This document shows, in pieces, positions 1 through 6,987 of a stretch of 8,008 nucleotides of DNA (its first letter is position 1; every line of letters starts with the position of its first letter). The notes beneath the pieces are model-generated. The model searched no databases and had not been told where the DNA came from. It saw only the letters and a list, made by a program, of their open reading frames with translations. The position numbers and the translations under genes are program-made. The stretch is taken from assembly GCA_020718265.1 (NCBI GenBank), contig DYSM01000122.1:1-8008 (forward strand), read 5' to 3'. This DNA comes from Draconibacterium orientale. Lineage in GTDB: Bacteria > Bacteroidota > Bacteroidia > Bacteroidales > JAADGE01.

Positions 1-2
1 AC

Positions 3-266
3 TCAAAAATTGGTGATTATTGGGTAAGTTTTTATCTTGACAACGTTGTAACAATACGAAATAACGACTGGGACGGCTTAAAAAGCTATTATTATGTCCC
101 AACAAAACCCGAAGAAATTGATAAACAGCAAATTGTTTTGCAAAAAAATATCAGTATCCCAACTCCATTAAAAAGTTTTTCGGATATTAAAAAGGAGTGT
201 AAATTACCTGATTTATTTGAGGAATATGATATGAAAAAAGTCATATCTATTGAAAATGAAATTTAA
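3..266 (+). CDS. 3' end of an unidentified protein gene (partial, 87 residues visible)
   Basis: An open frame runs from the left edge to a TAA at 264-266. No start is visible, so the gene begins outside the window. The visible part is hydrophilic and has no membrane segment. It begins with an aromatic-rich stretch (GDYWVSFYLDNV, then NNDWDGLKSYYYV) and ends in a charged tail (KKVISIENEI). I do not recognise the family and assign no function. The GIY-YIG gene starts 33 bases after the stop on the same strand with no clear promoter between, so co-transcription is plausible. The frame is real-looking because it stays open for the whole segment and ends just before the next gene, but a partial product of this size could also be the tail of a much larger protein. 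Confidence 0.6.
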   Translation, partial: SKIGDYWVSFYLDNVVTIRNNDWDGLKSYYYVPTKPEEIDKQQIVLQKNISIPTPLKSFSDIKKECKLPDLFEEYDMKKVISIENEI

Positions 267-299
267 CAAAGATTTATTTTATAATAAAAAACTACACAA

Positions 300-806
300 A
301 TGAATCGAAATAAAAAAACAGTTCAGCCCGAAGATAAACTCTGTCAAATCGCAGAATTTGAAAAAGGGTTATGCGAATTTTTTGAAAAAAAAATGTCAGA
401 GCTTACCAACTCCGAACTCTTTACTATAGAACAACTTCCGACATCAGCCGGCATTTATGTTATTTTTGAAAATGATGTAACTCCTTTATATGTAGGGCGT
501 TCCGGAAATATCCGTGTGCGCGTACAAGAGCATACACGCCCAAGCTCAGGCAGCGGCACGGCGACATTTGCATATATGCTTGCCAAACGAGAATTTAGCT
601 CAAAATTCAAAAACACAAAACTCAACAAAGAAAATGAGAAAACACCTGAGTTCGTAAAAATGTTTTTGGATAAAAAAAACTTCTTAAAAGCATGTAAATT
701 CAGGTTTGTCGAAATCGAAAATGACATTTTGCAAACCATGTTCGAGCCTTATGCTGCCTATAAACTTGGCACTTATCCGGACAATAATACGTTTGAAAAT
801 CATTGA
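300..806 (+). CDS. Stand-alone GIY-YIG nuclease-domain protein
   Basis: The 168-residue product has a GIY-YIG fold as its only recognisable domain. Visible are the GIY motif (residues 51-53), the YVG motif in LYVGRS (64-66), the following arginines R72 and R74 with H78 in NIRVRVQEH, and a distal glutamate, E149 in FEPYAAYKLGTY, which would correspond to the metal-binding Glu of the family. Family knowledge: these residues form the single-metal active site that cuts DNA phosphodiester bonds. All key residues appear present, so activity is plausible, but the substrate is unknown. There is no signal peptide, so it should be cytoplasmic. An approximately 45-residue Lys/Glu-rich N-terminal extension precedes the domain, and no UvrC or homing-endonuclease partner domain is attached. 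The start is the first ATG after the preceding stop; no Shine-Dalgarno is visible, which is normal for this phylum. The next gene follows after 2 bases. Confidence 0.88.
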   Translation: MNRNKKTVQPEDKLCQIAEFEKGLCEFFEKKMSELTNSELFTIEQLPTSAGIYVIFENDVTPLYVGRSGNIRVRVQEHTRPSSGSGTATFAYMLAKREFSSKFKNTKLNKENEKTPEFVKMFLDKKNFLKACKFRFVEIENDILQTMFEPYAAYKLGTYPDNNTFENH

Positions 807-808
807 GT

Positions 809-2251
809 ATGAATGTATTAATAAAAATTTCCGTAGTTATTGTATTTTGTTCAAATATTTTGAATTTACATGCACAGGTTAAACCACTTATTTATACATA
901 CTTAGGAAACGAACAACGAAATTATTACGGCAATCGTGCGCCCGAAAAATTAGACACACTTTGGAAATTATACCTTGGCGAAGGCATCAGCCCGGCATAC
1001 GGAAACCCGAACAAAGTATGGAAAGGCGCAGGATGGACAGGGCAGCCGCTTTACATTCGTGAGGGCGACAAAAATTTCCTTATTCAACCAAGTTTCGATT
1101 ATAACTTAAAGAAAATCAATGCCGAAACCGGAGAAATTGTTTGGCAATACGCCTTCGACGACATCTTGAAGGGCACACCCACTTTTTGGGAAAATACAAA
1201 AGAAAATGACCCGGAAAAACGCTATGTCATAATGCAAGGCAGTCGGATGGGACGATTCAATTCGCTTGATACAGAAATAGTTCCGAGTTTTCGTGCGATT
1301 TCATATATGACCGGCAAAGAACTTTGGCGCATGAATTCTAAGCGTACCGAATGTTACAGTCGCGATGTGGACGGTTCTGCCGTAGTCGTGAATGATACAG
1401 CATATTTAGCTTTGGAAAACGGAATTTTTACAGTTTTTAGTCCTGATGTAAAAAAAGCAAAAAAACACGATGACGTAAAATATCCCCTGATTTACAAAGA
1501 GATACAATATTTTAACGCCGAAGATATCGGAACGCACGGGAACGATGTTGTCTCAGAATCATCGCCGACACATTTGAATAACATAATTTACACGCCGTCA
1601 GGTTCGGGGCACATTTACGGACACAGTATTTCTAAAAACGAAACGGTTTGGGACTACAATATCGGCACAGATATGAACGGCTCAGCACCCGTAACCGATG
1701 ATAACTGTCTCATTGTCAGTATTGAAAAACAATACAAGCAAGGACCGGGCGGCGTTTTTAAACTCGACCCGACCAAAAGTCCGGCACTTGCCGTGCAATG
1801 GTATTTTCCTGTTCCCGACAAAAAATGGTTGCATTGGGAAGGCGGAATCGTAGGTTCCGTAGCTGTAAACGATGCCTACGTCTCAGGCGATACAGTGCGA
1901 ATTGCAGCGTTTACGGACGTGAGCGGATACTTCTATATCGTTAAACATCAAGTTATTGACAAAAATAGAATGGCGCAAGCTCCCGAAGGTGCGTTGTGGT
2001 TTCCGACACCCGAATTGTTGTTCCGCGATAAAGTTCCGTCGGCAATTTCAACACCGATTATTGTTGAGGATAAGATAATTGTGCCCACGGACAGCGGTTT
2101 GTTTTTATACCAAATTGATTACGCAACGGAGCGCGTTACCTTGCTTGATTCTGTTCCAAACTTGGAAATTGATGCAACACCGATTGCCGTGGACGGAAAA
2201 ATTTACGTTGCCGTGCGTGACGGATATTTGTATTGTTTCGGAAAAAAATGA
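809..2251 (+). CDS. Secreted PQQ-type beta-propeller repeat protein
   Basis: The 480-residue product begins with a signal peptide (residues 1-22, hydrophobic core VVIVFCSNILNL) and a likely signal peptidase I site after LHA, leaving Gln first in the mature protein. C14 is preceded by Phe, so it is not a convincing lipobox. The body shows PQQ-like blade signatures: AETGEIVWQY (105-114), a TGKELWR blade end (168-174), SKNETVWDYNIG (275-286), a weaker ALAVQWYFP (326-334), and a closing blade with DGKIYVAVRDGYLYCF (462-477). This predicts a propeller in the periplasm or on the surface. Such folds serve either as quinoprotein enzymes or as binding scaffolds (as in BamB); I see no basis for naming a reaction. 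The open frame also permits a TTG at 803, but ATG 809 gives a normal signal peptide and avoids overlap with the GIY-YIG stop. The 2-base gap to that gene implies a shared transcript. Confidence 0.85.
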   Translation: MNVLIKISVVIVFCSNILNLHAQVKPLIYTYLGNEQRNYYGNRAPEKLDTLWKLYLGEGISPAYGNPNKVWKGAGWTGQPLYIREGDKNFLIQPSFDYNLKKINAETGEIVWQYAFDDILKGTPTFWENTKENDPEKRYVIMQGSRMGRFNSLDTEIVPSFRAISYMTGKELWRMNSKRTECYSRDVDGSAVVVNDTAYLALENGIFTVFSPDVKKAKKHDDVKYPLIYKEIQYFNAEDIGTHGNDVVSESSPTHLNNIIYTPSGSGHIYGHSISKNETVWDYNIGTDMNGSAPVTDDNCLIVSIEKQYKQGPGGVFKLDPTKSPALAVQWYFPVPDKKWLHWEGGIVGSVAVNDAYVSGDTVRIAAFTDVSGYFYIVKHQVIDKNRMAQAPEGALWFPTPELLFRDKVPSAISTPIIVEDKIIVPTDSGLFLYQIDYATERVTLLDSVPNLEIDATPIAVDGKIYVAVRDGYLYCFGKK

Positions 2252-2485
2252 TACTTATTTGTGCTTGTAAGAAAACTCATAACACATTGAAATACTTATT
2301 GTTATAGAAATATTCCTACTTAAATGTTTAAAGAAATTCTGTTGAAATTCCATTGAAACTAAAAAAAAATTAATGACTACGTTTTGACCATTGAATGACT
2401 CCTTAATGACAAAATACTCAAAATTGAAAGAATGGCTATAATTTACATAAAATCAAAGATTTATTAGTTCTCTTACAAAGACTAA
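2252..2485. other. Intergenic gap between convergent genes
   Basis: This 234-base A/T-rich stretch separates the ends of the propeller gene and the M1 peptidase gene. It contains only very short open frames. No strong intrinsic terminator is seen for either gene. The only sizeable inverted repeat is AGTTCT (2466-2471) with AGAACT (2488-2493), which overlaps the M1 stop codon and lacks an adjacent T-tract. The notable content is the phased repeat block listed separately. Confidence 0.7.
2372..2415. repeat. Four degenerate 11-bp direct repeats with a phased TGAC core
   Basis: The units start at 2372, 2383, 2394 and 2405 and read AATGACTACGT, TTTGACCATTG, AATGACTCCTT and AATGACAAAAT. The TGAC core recurs at exactly one 11-bp step each time, close to one turn of DNA. 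On the minus strand the cores read GTCA, three of them GTCAT, which resembles the spacing and half-site of PhoB/OmpR-type boxes (TGTCAT-like sites every 11 bp). The resemblance is an inference. The block lies downstream of both flanking genes, which is odd for a promoter operator. Confidence 0.5.
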
Positions 2486-4375
2486 TTAGAACTGAATTGT
2501 ATTATTTTCCGGAAAAGCATCGGGTGTCAGTGTGTAGTCTAATATTAAACTTTTAACATTTTTCGGATTATTTACTTTGATTGTTACTTCGTTTTTTGTT
2601 GCCCAAATGCTTGCTTTTTGTAGGATATTTTCTGAAGAACCGTCGTTGTAAGATATTTTTAGAGAAATCGGGGCGGGTAGTCTGCCTATTTTTTTTACAA
2701 TGACTTTGCCTTGTTTTGCAAATTTCTCTTTATCAACGTTTAAGGCTAAATCAGCATAGCCAATTTCGTTCATCCAAGGTTGCCAAAACCAGTTGAGATT
2801 TTCTCCGGCTGCATCCTCAAAACAAGCAAGCAAATCGTAAGGTGTCGGATGTTTGCCCGACCATCGTTCTGCGAATAGTTTCAATCCTGCATTAAATTTA
2901 GCTGTTCCTATTTCGTTACTCAGAAGATAAAATGCTGTACCAGAGCGTGTATAGGCATGAAAACGGTAAGCCGGATATTGACCTGTTACAACTTCCGAAA
3001 GCATGACGGGCGGCACATCGTAAAACGAACCTGCTGTGTTGTTATAGGCTTCGATAAGACTTGTAAAAGCATTATAGTCAGATGTTTTAGTATATTTATT
3101 TTCAAAAAGTCGTGGTAAAAACGAAATTAAACCTTCGTCCATCCACGCATATTTTTGCTCGTTCAGTCCGAGCGCAAACGGAAAATAGGAATGTCCGATT
3201 TCGTGCGCCGTTACATAAAGCGTCGAGTTGTGGTTCGGCATGTCGCCGTCGTTAATCATACCCGGAAATTCCATGCCGCCGTCACCGTTGAACGCCGTGA
3301 GTTGAGAATAAGGATACGAGATTTTCGGGGAAATTTCAGAAAAAAATTCTACTGCGTTCTTGCTAATCTCACAGACTTCAGGAAAATCGTGTGAGGACTC
3401 TTTATAGACTGCACTTACGAAAACACCTTCAGAAGTTCCGTTTTCGGCACGCACACCATCCCACAAATACGATTTGCTGACAGCGAAAGCAAAATCCGGC
3501 ATGTGTTCGCTTTTAAACTTCCAAACATTTGTTGTGTTATTATTTTTTGTAATTGAAAAATTTTTTCTGTCCTCCGATGTTATAATGTGCGAAACAACGG
3601 TTGATTTTTTCGCGAATTCAATTTTCTCTAAAATCTCATCTGTGTAAACTTCATTTGGATTTGTCAGCGTCGCGGTTGCCCAAATTTGGTAGTCGTTCGG
3701 AACTGTAAGTTCAACATCGTAGTTTCCAAAATCGTGGTAAAACTCAGCTGCACCACTATAACCTGTTGTATTCCAACCAAAAATATCATCGTAAACTACT
3801 ATTTTCGGATACCAATACGCCATCATAAAATTATCTTCGCCGTATTTTCCCATTCTTACGGGCGTAAATTCTGCAACGGTAAATTCCCATTCAATTTCGA
3901 TTTCGATTTTCGATTTCGGTTCCATTTTATCTCCTAAAGCTATGTTTAACAACGAATTACTTCTGGAAATTGAAATTCCTGACATGTCAAATTGCATACC
4001 GTTAATCGACAAACTGTGTATCGTAACGCCGGAATTTACATCGCGTTCGCCCAAATCAAAATCGCGCCGGTTTCCTTTCTTAAAAATATCCTGAAACAAG
4101 TGGAAATGAATGCTTTTCAAAGTATCAGGGCTGTTGTTTGTATATGAAATTTTCTCTTTGCCCTTTAAAACGCCTGTTTTTGGATTAAATTCCGCAACTA
4201 TTTTATAGTCAGACCTATTTTGAAAATATTCCGGTCCTGTCATACCGAACGATGTTCGCGTTCCTTTTTTTATTGCGTTTTTAATTTCTTTTGGTATATA
4301 TAAAGGTGTGCCTTCTTGTGCGCCTGCGATTTGTGCAAAAAGTAAAATCGCAAAAACTAAACTTATTTGTCTCAT
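2486..4375 (-). CDS. Secreted M1-family zinc metallopeptidase (aminopeptidase N-like)
   Basis: The 629-residue product carries a signal peptide (residues 1-19, ending AGA, with Gln at mature position 1). An N-terminal beta-rich domain, roughly 50-300, precedes the gluzincin catalytic domain. The zinc site is complete: HEIGH at 391-395, then exactly 18 residues to E414 in WMDEG, the HExxH-x18-E arrangement of M1 peptidases. Y475 in AYTRSG sits where the family's catalytic tyrosine is expected. The substrate-anchoring GAMEN motif is replaced by GGMEF (366-370), so aminopeptidase specificity may be altered. The C-terminus after about 545 is a short beta-like domain, without the long helical domain of classical PepN, so the protein is shorter than the roughly 870-residue housekeeping form. 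Likely role: peptide trimming in the periplasm or outside the cell. It is last of three minus-strand genes, 13 bases after the CYTH stop. Confidence 0.9.
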   Translation of the reverse strand: MRQISLVFAILLFAQIAGAQEGTPLYIPKEIKNAIKKGTRTSFGMTGPEYFQNRSDYKIVAEFNPKTGVLKGKEKISYTNNSPDTLKSIHFHLFQDIFKKGNRRDFDLGERDVNSGVTIHSLSINGMQFDMSGISISRSNSLLNIALGDKMEPKSKIEIEIEWEFTVAEFTPVRMGKYGEDNFMMAYWYPKIVVYDDIFGWNTTGYSGAAEFYHDFGNYDVELTVPNDYQIWATATLTNPNEVYTDEILEKIEFAKKSTVVSHIITSEDRKNFSITKNNNTTNVWKFKSEHMPDFAFAVSKSYLWDGVRAENGTSEGVFVSAVYKESSHDFPEVCEISKNAVEFFSEISPKISYPYSQLTAFNGDGGMEFPGMINDGDMPNHNSTLYVTAHEIGHSYFPFALGLNEQKYAWMDEGLISFLPRLFENKYTKTSDYNAFTSLIEAYNNTAGSFYDVPPVMLSEVVTGQYPAYRFHAYTRSGTAFYLLSNEIGTAKFNAGLKLFAERWSGKHPTPYDLLACFEDAAGENLNWFWQPWMNEIGYADLALNVDKEKFAKQGKVIVKKIGRLPAPISLKISYNDGSSENILQKASIWATKNEVTIKVNNPKNVKSLILDYTLTPDAFPENNTIQF

Positions 4376-4388
4376 GTGTATTTTATTT

Positions 4389-4874
4389 TTAGATTGAATA
4401 ATAATCAGGATTTATTTTGTAAGGATGTTTTGAAATCATGCTGTTGTAAAATCGGTTGTCTCCGGTAACTTCGGTGCCAAGCCAAAACGGTTTTTCAAAT
4501 TCTTCTTCTTCCGAACGGAGTTCTATTTCGCAAATTTCCAAACCTTCATTTTCTGTTTGAAAAATGTCAATCTCGAATACATGTGTTCCGTTGCTGAATT
4601 CGAAGCGCATTTTTTCAATTTTGCCCGGTTCGCAAATTTGCAACAATTCTTCCGCGCGTTGCACAGGTATCTCAAACTCATACTCATAACGGCTAAGTCC
4701 GGAAGCGTTACTTAAACCCTTGATAGTTAAAAATCCTTTTTCACCTTTGATACGTACACGCACAGTTCGTTCGGGAACAGAAGACAGAAAACCTTGAACA
4801 ATCCGAGTTCCGTGAAGGTTTTTTACAATAGATTTGTCTCGAAGTAAAAACTTCCGTTCAATTTCATGAGGCAT
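4389..4874 (-). CDS. CYTH-domain protein (triphosphate tunnel metalloenzyme)
   Basis: The 161-residue product is a single CYTH domain. The diagnostic ExExK signature is at residues 4-8 (EIERK). It is followed by the alternating charged strands of the tunnel: RVRI (39-42), K52 in TIKG, the glutamates of RYEYEFEIP (62-70), EIDIF (101-105), CEIEL (115-119) and the C-terminal EVTGDNRFYN (135-144). Family knowledge: these enzymes bind a triphosphate inside a beta-barrel with divalent metal and mostly act as inorganic triphosphatases; some are class IV adenylyl cyclases or thiamine triphosphatases. The length fits the compact bacterial single-domain group, for which tripolyphosphatase activity is the best guess. 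There is no signal peptide, so it is cytoplasmic. The start lies 11 bp inside the end of the upstream M48 gene, in another frame, suggesting translational coupling. The M1 gene follows after 13 bases. Confidence 0.88.
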   Translation of the reverse strand: MPHEIERKFLLRDKSIVKNLHGTRIVQGFLSSVPERTVRVRIKGEKGFLTIKGLSNASGLSRYEYEFEIPVQRAEELLQICEPGKIEKMRFEFSNGTHVFEIDIFQTENEGLEICEIELRSEEEEFEKPFWLGTEVTGDNRFYNSMISKHPYKINPDYYSI

Positions 4875-6087
4875 TATTTATAGCTTTAATTCGTTGATAT
4901 AGTGTTGGATGCGAAAAATAAATTCTTACATATAACGGATGCGGAGTCAAATTACTCAAATGTTTTTTCGACATTTTTTTTAAGCCGGAAATCAGCGGCG
5001 CGCCCAAATTATGCTTAACAGCAAAGTTATCGGCGGCATATTCATTTTTTTGTGAAATATAATTCATTAAAATTCCGACAACTAAACTTAGCGGACTGTA
5101 AAGTATTCCGAAACCAATCGCGCTTACATGAAAACTTACGGTTTCCGTTCCTAAGGCTAAGGCTATCTGTTTATTGCCGACAAATAGTGAAAAGATATAA
5201 AGTAAAATTCCGGTTTGCAAAATTCCCGTTAGAAATCCGATAAGTGTATGTTTCTTTTTATAATGTCCTATTTCATGTGCCAAAACTGCCAGAATTTCCT
5301 CTGAGTCAAGGTCTTGGATAAGTGTATCGTAAAGCACAATTCTCTTTTTTTTACCAAATCCCGTAAAATATGCGTTGGCTTTTGTGGAGCGTTTTGAGCC
5401 GTCAATAACGTAAATGTTCTTTATTTCAAACCCGACATTTTGTCCGAATTGTTCAATTTTGTTACGCAGTTCGCCGTCCGGAAGCGGCGTTTGTTTATTG
5501 AAAAGCGGAACAATAATGTTGGAATAAAACAGTGTCATGAGCAACATTACAACCGTAACAGTAATCCAAGCGTAAATCCAAAAGTCAGTTTGTGTTTTTT
5601 CAAAAATCCACATTACGAACCACAAAAGTGCACCTCCTAAAATTGCGCTCAATAGTAAACTTTTTACTAAATCTGAAACAAATAGTTTAGGCGACATTTT
5701 GTTAAACCCAAATTTTTGCTCTATTACAAATGTATCATATATTGAAAAAGGTAAATTCAAAAGTCCCGATGCGCCGGCTAAAATTCCGAAAAAGAGAAGT
5801 CCTATAACAGATTCTGACTGCGATAAAGACCTTGCAAATTCGTCCACAACGGCAAAACCGCTAAATATAAGCAACAAAATCGTAGCTGTTGTATCTAAAA
5901 CTGTGTTGAACGTTGAAACTTTTGAATTTTCGTGCTCATATTTCTGCGATTTTATGTAAGCCTCATTGTCATATATGTCCGACAATTCGTATGGAATATT
6001 TTTATTAAAATATGACGCATTTAACTTTTGAAGTGTAAAAGTTACAATTGTTCCAAAAATTATGATAATTAGAAAAGCTGTGAACAT
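4864..6087 (-). CDS. Integral-membrane M48 zinc protease, Ste24/CAAX protease 1 type
   Basis: The 407-residue product has the architecture of Ste24. Hydrophobic segments lie at about 3-19, 66-82, 95-115, 144-163, 171-197, 282-303 and 320-342, consistent with seven membrane spans. The zinc motif HEIGH (271-275) is followed by the third ligand E349 in NEYAAD. The family hallmark SKRSTKANAYFTGFG (231-245) and the C-terminal SHPTLYQRI (392-400) are also present. Family knowledge: the eukaryotic enzymes clip prenylated CaaX proteins, whereas bacteria lack that substrate and their homologues are usually linked to membrane-protein turnover. The second Met is at residue 131, so the start is secure. 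It is first of a three-gene minus-strand cluster and overlaps the CYTH gene by 11 bp. A possible promoter lies just upstream. Confidence 0.92.
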   Translation of the reverse strand: MFTAFLIIIIFGTIVTFTLQKLNASYFNKNIPYELSDIYDNEAYIKSQKYEHENSKVSTFNTVLDTTATILLLIFSGFAVVDEFARSLSQSESVIGLLFFGILAGASGLLNLPFSIYDTFVIEQKFGFNKMSPKLFVSDLVKSLLLSAILGGALLWFVMWIFEKTQTDFWIYAWITVTVVMLLMTLFYSNIIVPLFNKQTPLPDGELRNKIEQFGQNVGFEIKNIYVIDGSKRSTKANAYFTGFGKKKRIVLYDTLIQDLDSEEILAVLAHEIGHYKKKHTLIGFLTGILQTGILLYIFSLFVGNKQIALALGTETVSFHVSAIGFGILYSPLSLVVGILMNYISQKNEYAADNFAVKHNLGAPLISGLKKMSKKHLSNLTPHPLYVRIYFSHPTLYQRIKAINNAS

Positions 6088-6099
6088 ATTTTTTTCTTA

Positions 6100-6130
6100 C
6101 AAAAATAATAAAATGTTTGGATTTCTGCAA
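6100..6130 (-). promoter_or_regulatory. Candidate Bacteroidota-type promoter for the M48-CYTH-M1 cluster
   Basis: Read on the minus strand, TATTTTTG (6107 to 6100) matches the -7 consensus TAnnTTTG fully. TTGC (6130 to 6127) lies 19 bases upstream and partly matches the -33 TTTG element. An alternative full TTTG (6135 to 6132) would give a 24-base spacer, which is long. Transcription would begin only several bases before the ATG at 6087, an unusually short leader, so the site is tentative. Confidence 0.35.
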
Positions 6131-6272
6131 TCAAATCTCTTTTATTCGTAATATTGTCTTATTGTTTCGTTTTCTGTTACAATGATTTTATATTTTCCAT
6201 TTCACGCAAATGAATTTAGGAATTACAGTTTTGTTTGTGTTTAAATTTTTGTTTGGTTTTAAAAAGTGTTTT

Positions 6273-6881
6273 ATGAATAATACAATACGTCCCATGTTCC
6301 AATTTTTCTATATAACTGTTGCCTTTGCATCTTGCGGTGGTAATACAGAAGTTCAAAGTGATAGTATTGCACATCAAGTTTCAGCAAATCAGAACAATGT
6401 TACAAAAGTAAACAATACAAAAGACACAAAGTCTGAAACAAAAACAGCCTATTCAACGGCTACTTTAATATTCTTTATGCCTGATTTTAAGGAAATTGAA
6501 GATATGAAGCGTCATAACGATGCAACATTGCAATACCAACTTGAATTTCTTTTTAAAGATTTTAAAGAAAATGCCTTATTTGTAAAACAAACATTACAAA
6601 CCGAACGTTTCTCTGTTGATATGAGTACTTCAAAAGTGTTTTTCTTTACAGATAAAGACGGAAAACAGACAAAAATCGACATTTCAGAGCGCAATATGCT
6701 TATGGGGCAAATTTTTTATTCCCCGGTTGATTCAATTCTGATTATCGACGGTCAGTTGTCGAGTAGTGAACTGAGAACACAAATTCAAACGTATTTTAAA
6801 ATTGAAAATCTTTACTTGCCAAAAATTGAACAAGAATTGGAATTAGATAGTTTACATTTAGATACAATTGTAAACAATTGA
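6273..6881 (+). CDS. Unrecognised lipoprotein, start ambiguous (6210 or 6273)
   Basis: From ATG 6273 the product is 202 residues. It opens with a compact lipoprotein signal: charged MNNTIR, a hydrophobic core (FQFFYITVAFA), then Cys21 in FASCGG as the lipidation site. The frame also extends up to ATG 6210, adding 21 residues that are themselves hydrophobic (ITVLFVFKFLFGFKKC). That would put the Cys at position 42, too deep for a normal lipobox, so 6273 is preferred. No clear ribosome binding site decides it. After the Cys comes a polar Ser/Thr/Asn/Lys linker of about 40 residues, then a mixed alpha/beta-looking domain with IFFMPDF, a Phe-rich VFFFTDKDGKQTKIDIS segment and an acidic Leu-rich end. 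I do not recognise the family. It is probably anchored in the envelope. It is divergent from the M48 gene and precedes the DUF4476 gene by 106 bases, with a separate promoter likely there. Confidence 0.72.
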   Translation: MNNTIRPMFQFFYITVAFASCGGNTEVQSDSIAHQVSANQNNVTKVNNTKDTKSETKTAYSTATLIFFMPDFKEIEDMKRHNDATLQYQLEFLFKDFKENALFVKQTLQTERFSVDMSTSKVFFFTDKDGKQTKIDISERNMLMGQIFYSPVDSILIIDGQLSSSELRTQIQTYFKIENLYLPKIEQELELDSLHLDTIVNN

Positions 6882-6912
6882 CTTTCGGTAAAGTATAGTT
6901 TACTTTATTTGG

Positions 6913-6942
6913 TTTGGCACGCAAATTGATTTACTATTTTTA
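6913..6942 (+). promoter_or_regulatory. Candidate promoter for the DUF4476 gene
   Basis: TTTG (6913-6916) and TATTTTTA (6935-6942) are 18 bases apart. They match the Bacteroidota -33 TTTG and -7 TAnnTTTG elements with one mismatch, in the last base of the -7 box. Predicted initiation near 6948 leaves a leader of about 40 bases before the ATG at 6988. An AGGA at 6981-6984 is only 3 bases from the ATG, too close for a standard Shine-Dalgarno. Confidence 0.4.
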
Positions 6943-6987
6943 CTCAAACACACATTTTACTCAAGTTAAACGTAAATTTTAGGAATT

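Noticed and set aside
455..739. 94-residue minus-strand open frame opposite the GIY-YIG gene
   Set aside because: The plus-strand frame carries all the GIY-YIG motif residues; the antisense frame carries none.
803..808. TTG start for the propeller gene, overlapping the GIY-YIG stop
   Set aside because: ATG 809 two codons later gives a normal signal peptide and needs no rare start codon.
2079..2270. 63-residue plus-strand open frame within the end of the propeller gene
   Set aside because: It is out of frame with a convincing propeller blade and shows no domain or start signal of its own.
2466..2493. AGTTCT/AGAACT inverted repeat as terminator of either convergent gene
   Set aside because: The stem is only 6 bp with a 16-base loop, overlaps the M1 stop codon and has no adjacent T-tract on either strand.
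3155..3937. Plus-strand open frames opposite the M1 peptidase gene
   Set aside because: They are basic, low-complexity reverse translations of a well-supported catalytic domain (the zinc motif lies opposite).
5052..5959. Plus-strand open frames opposite the M48 protease gene
   Set aside because: They are antisense to conserved membrane and zinc-site segments and have no recognisable features.
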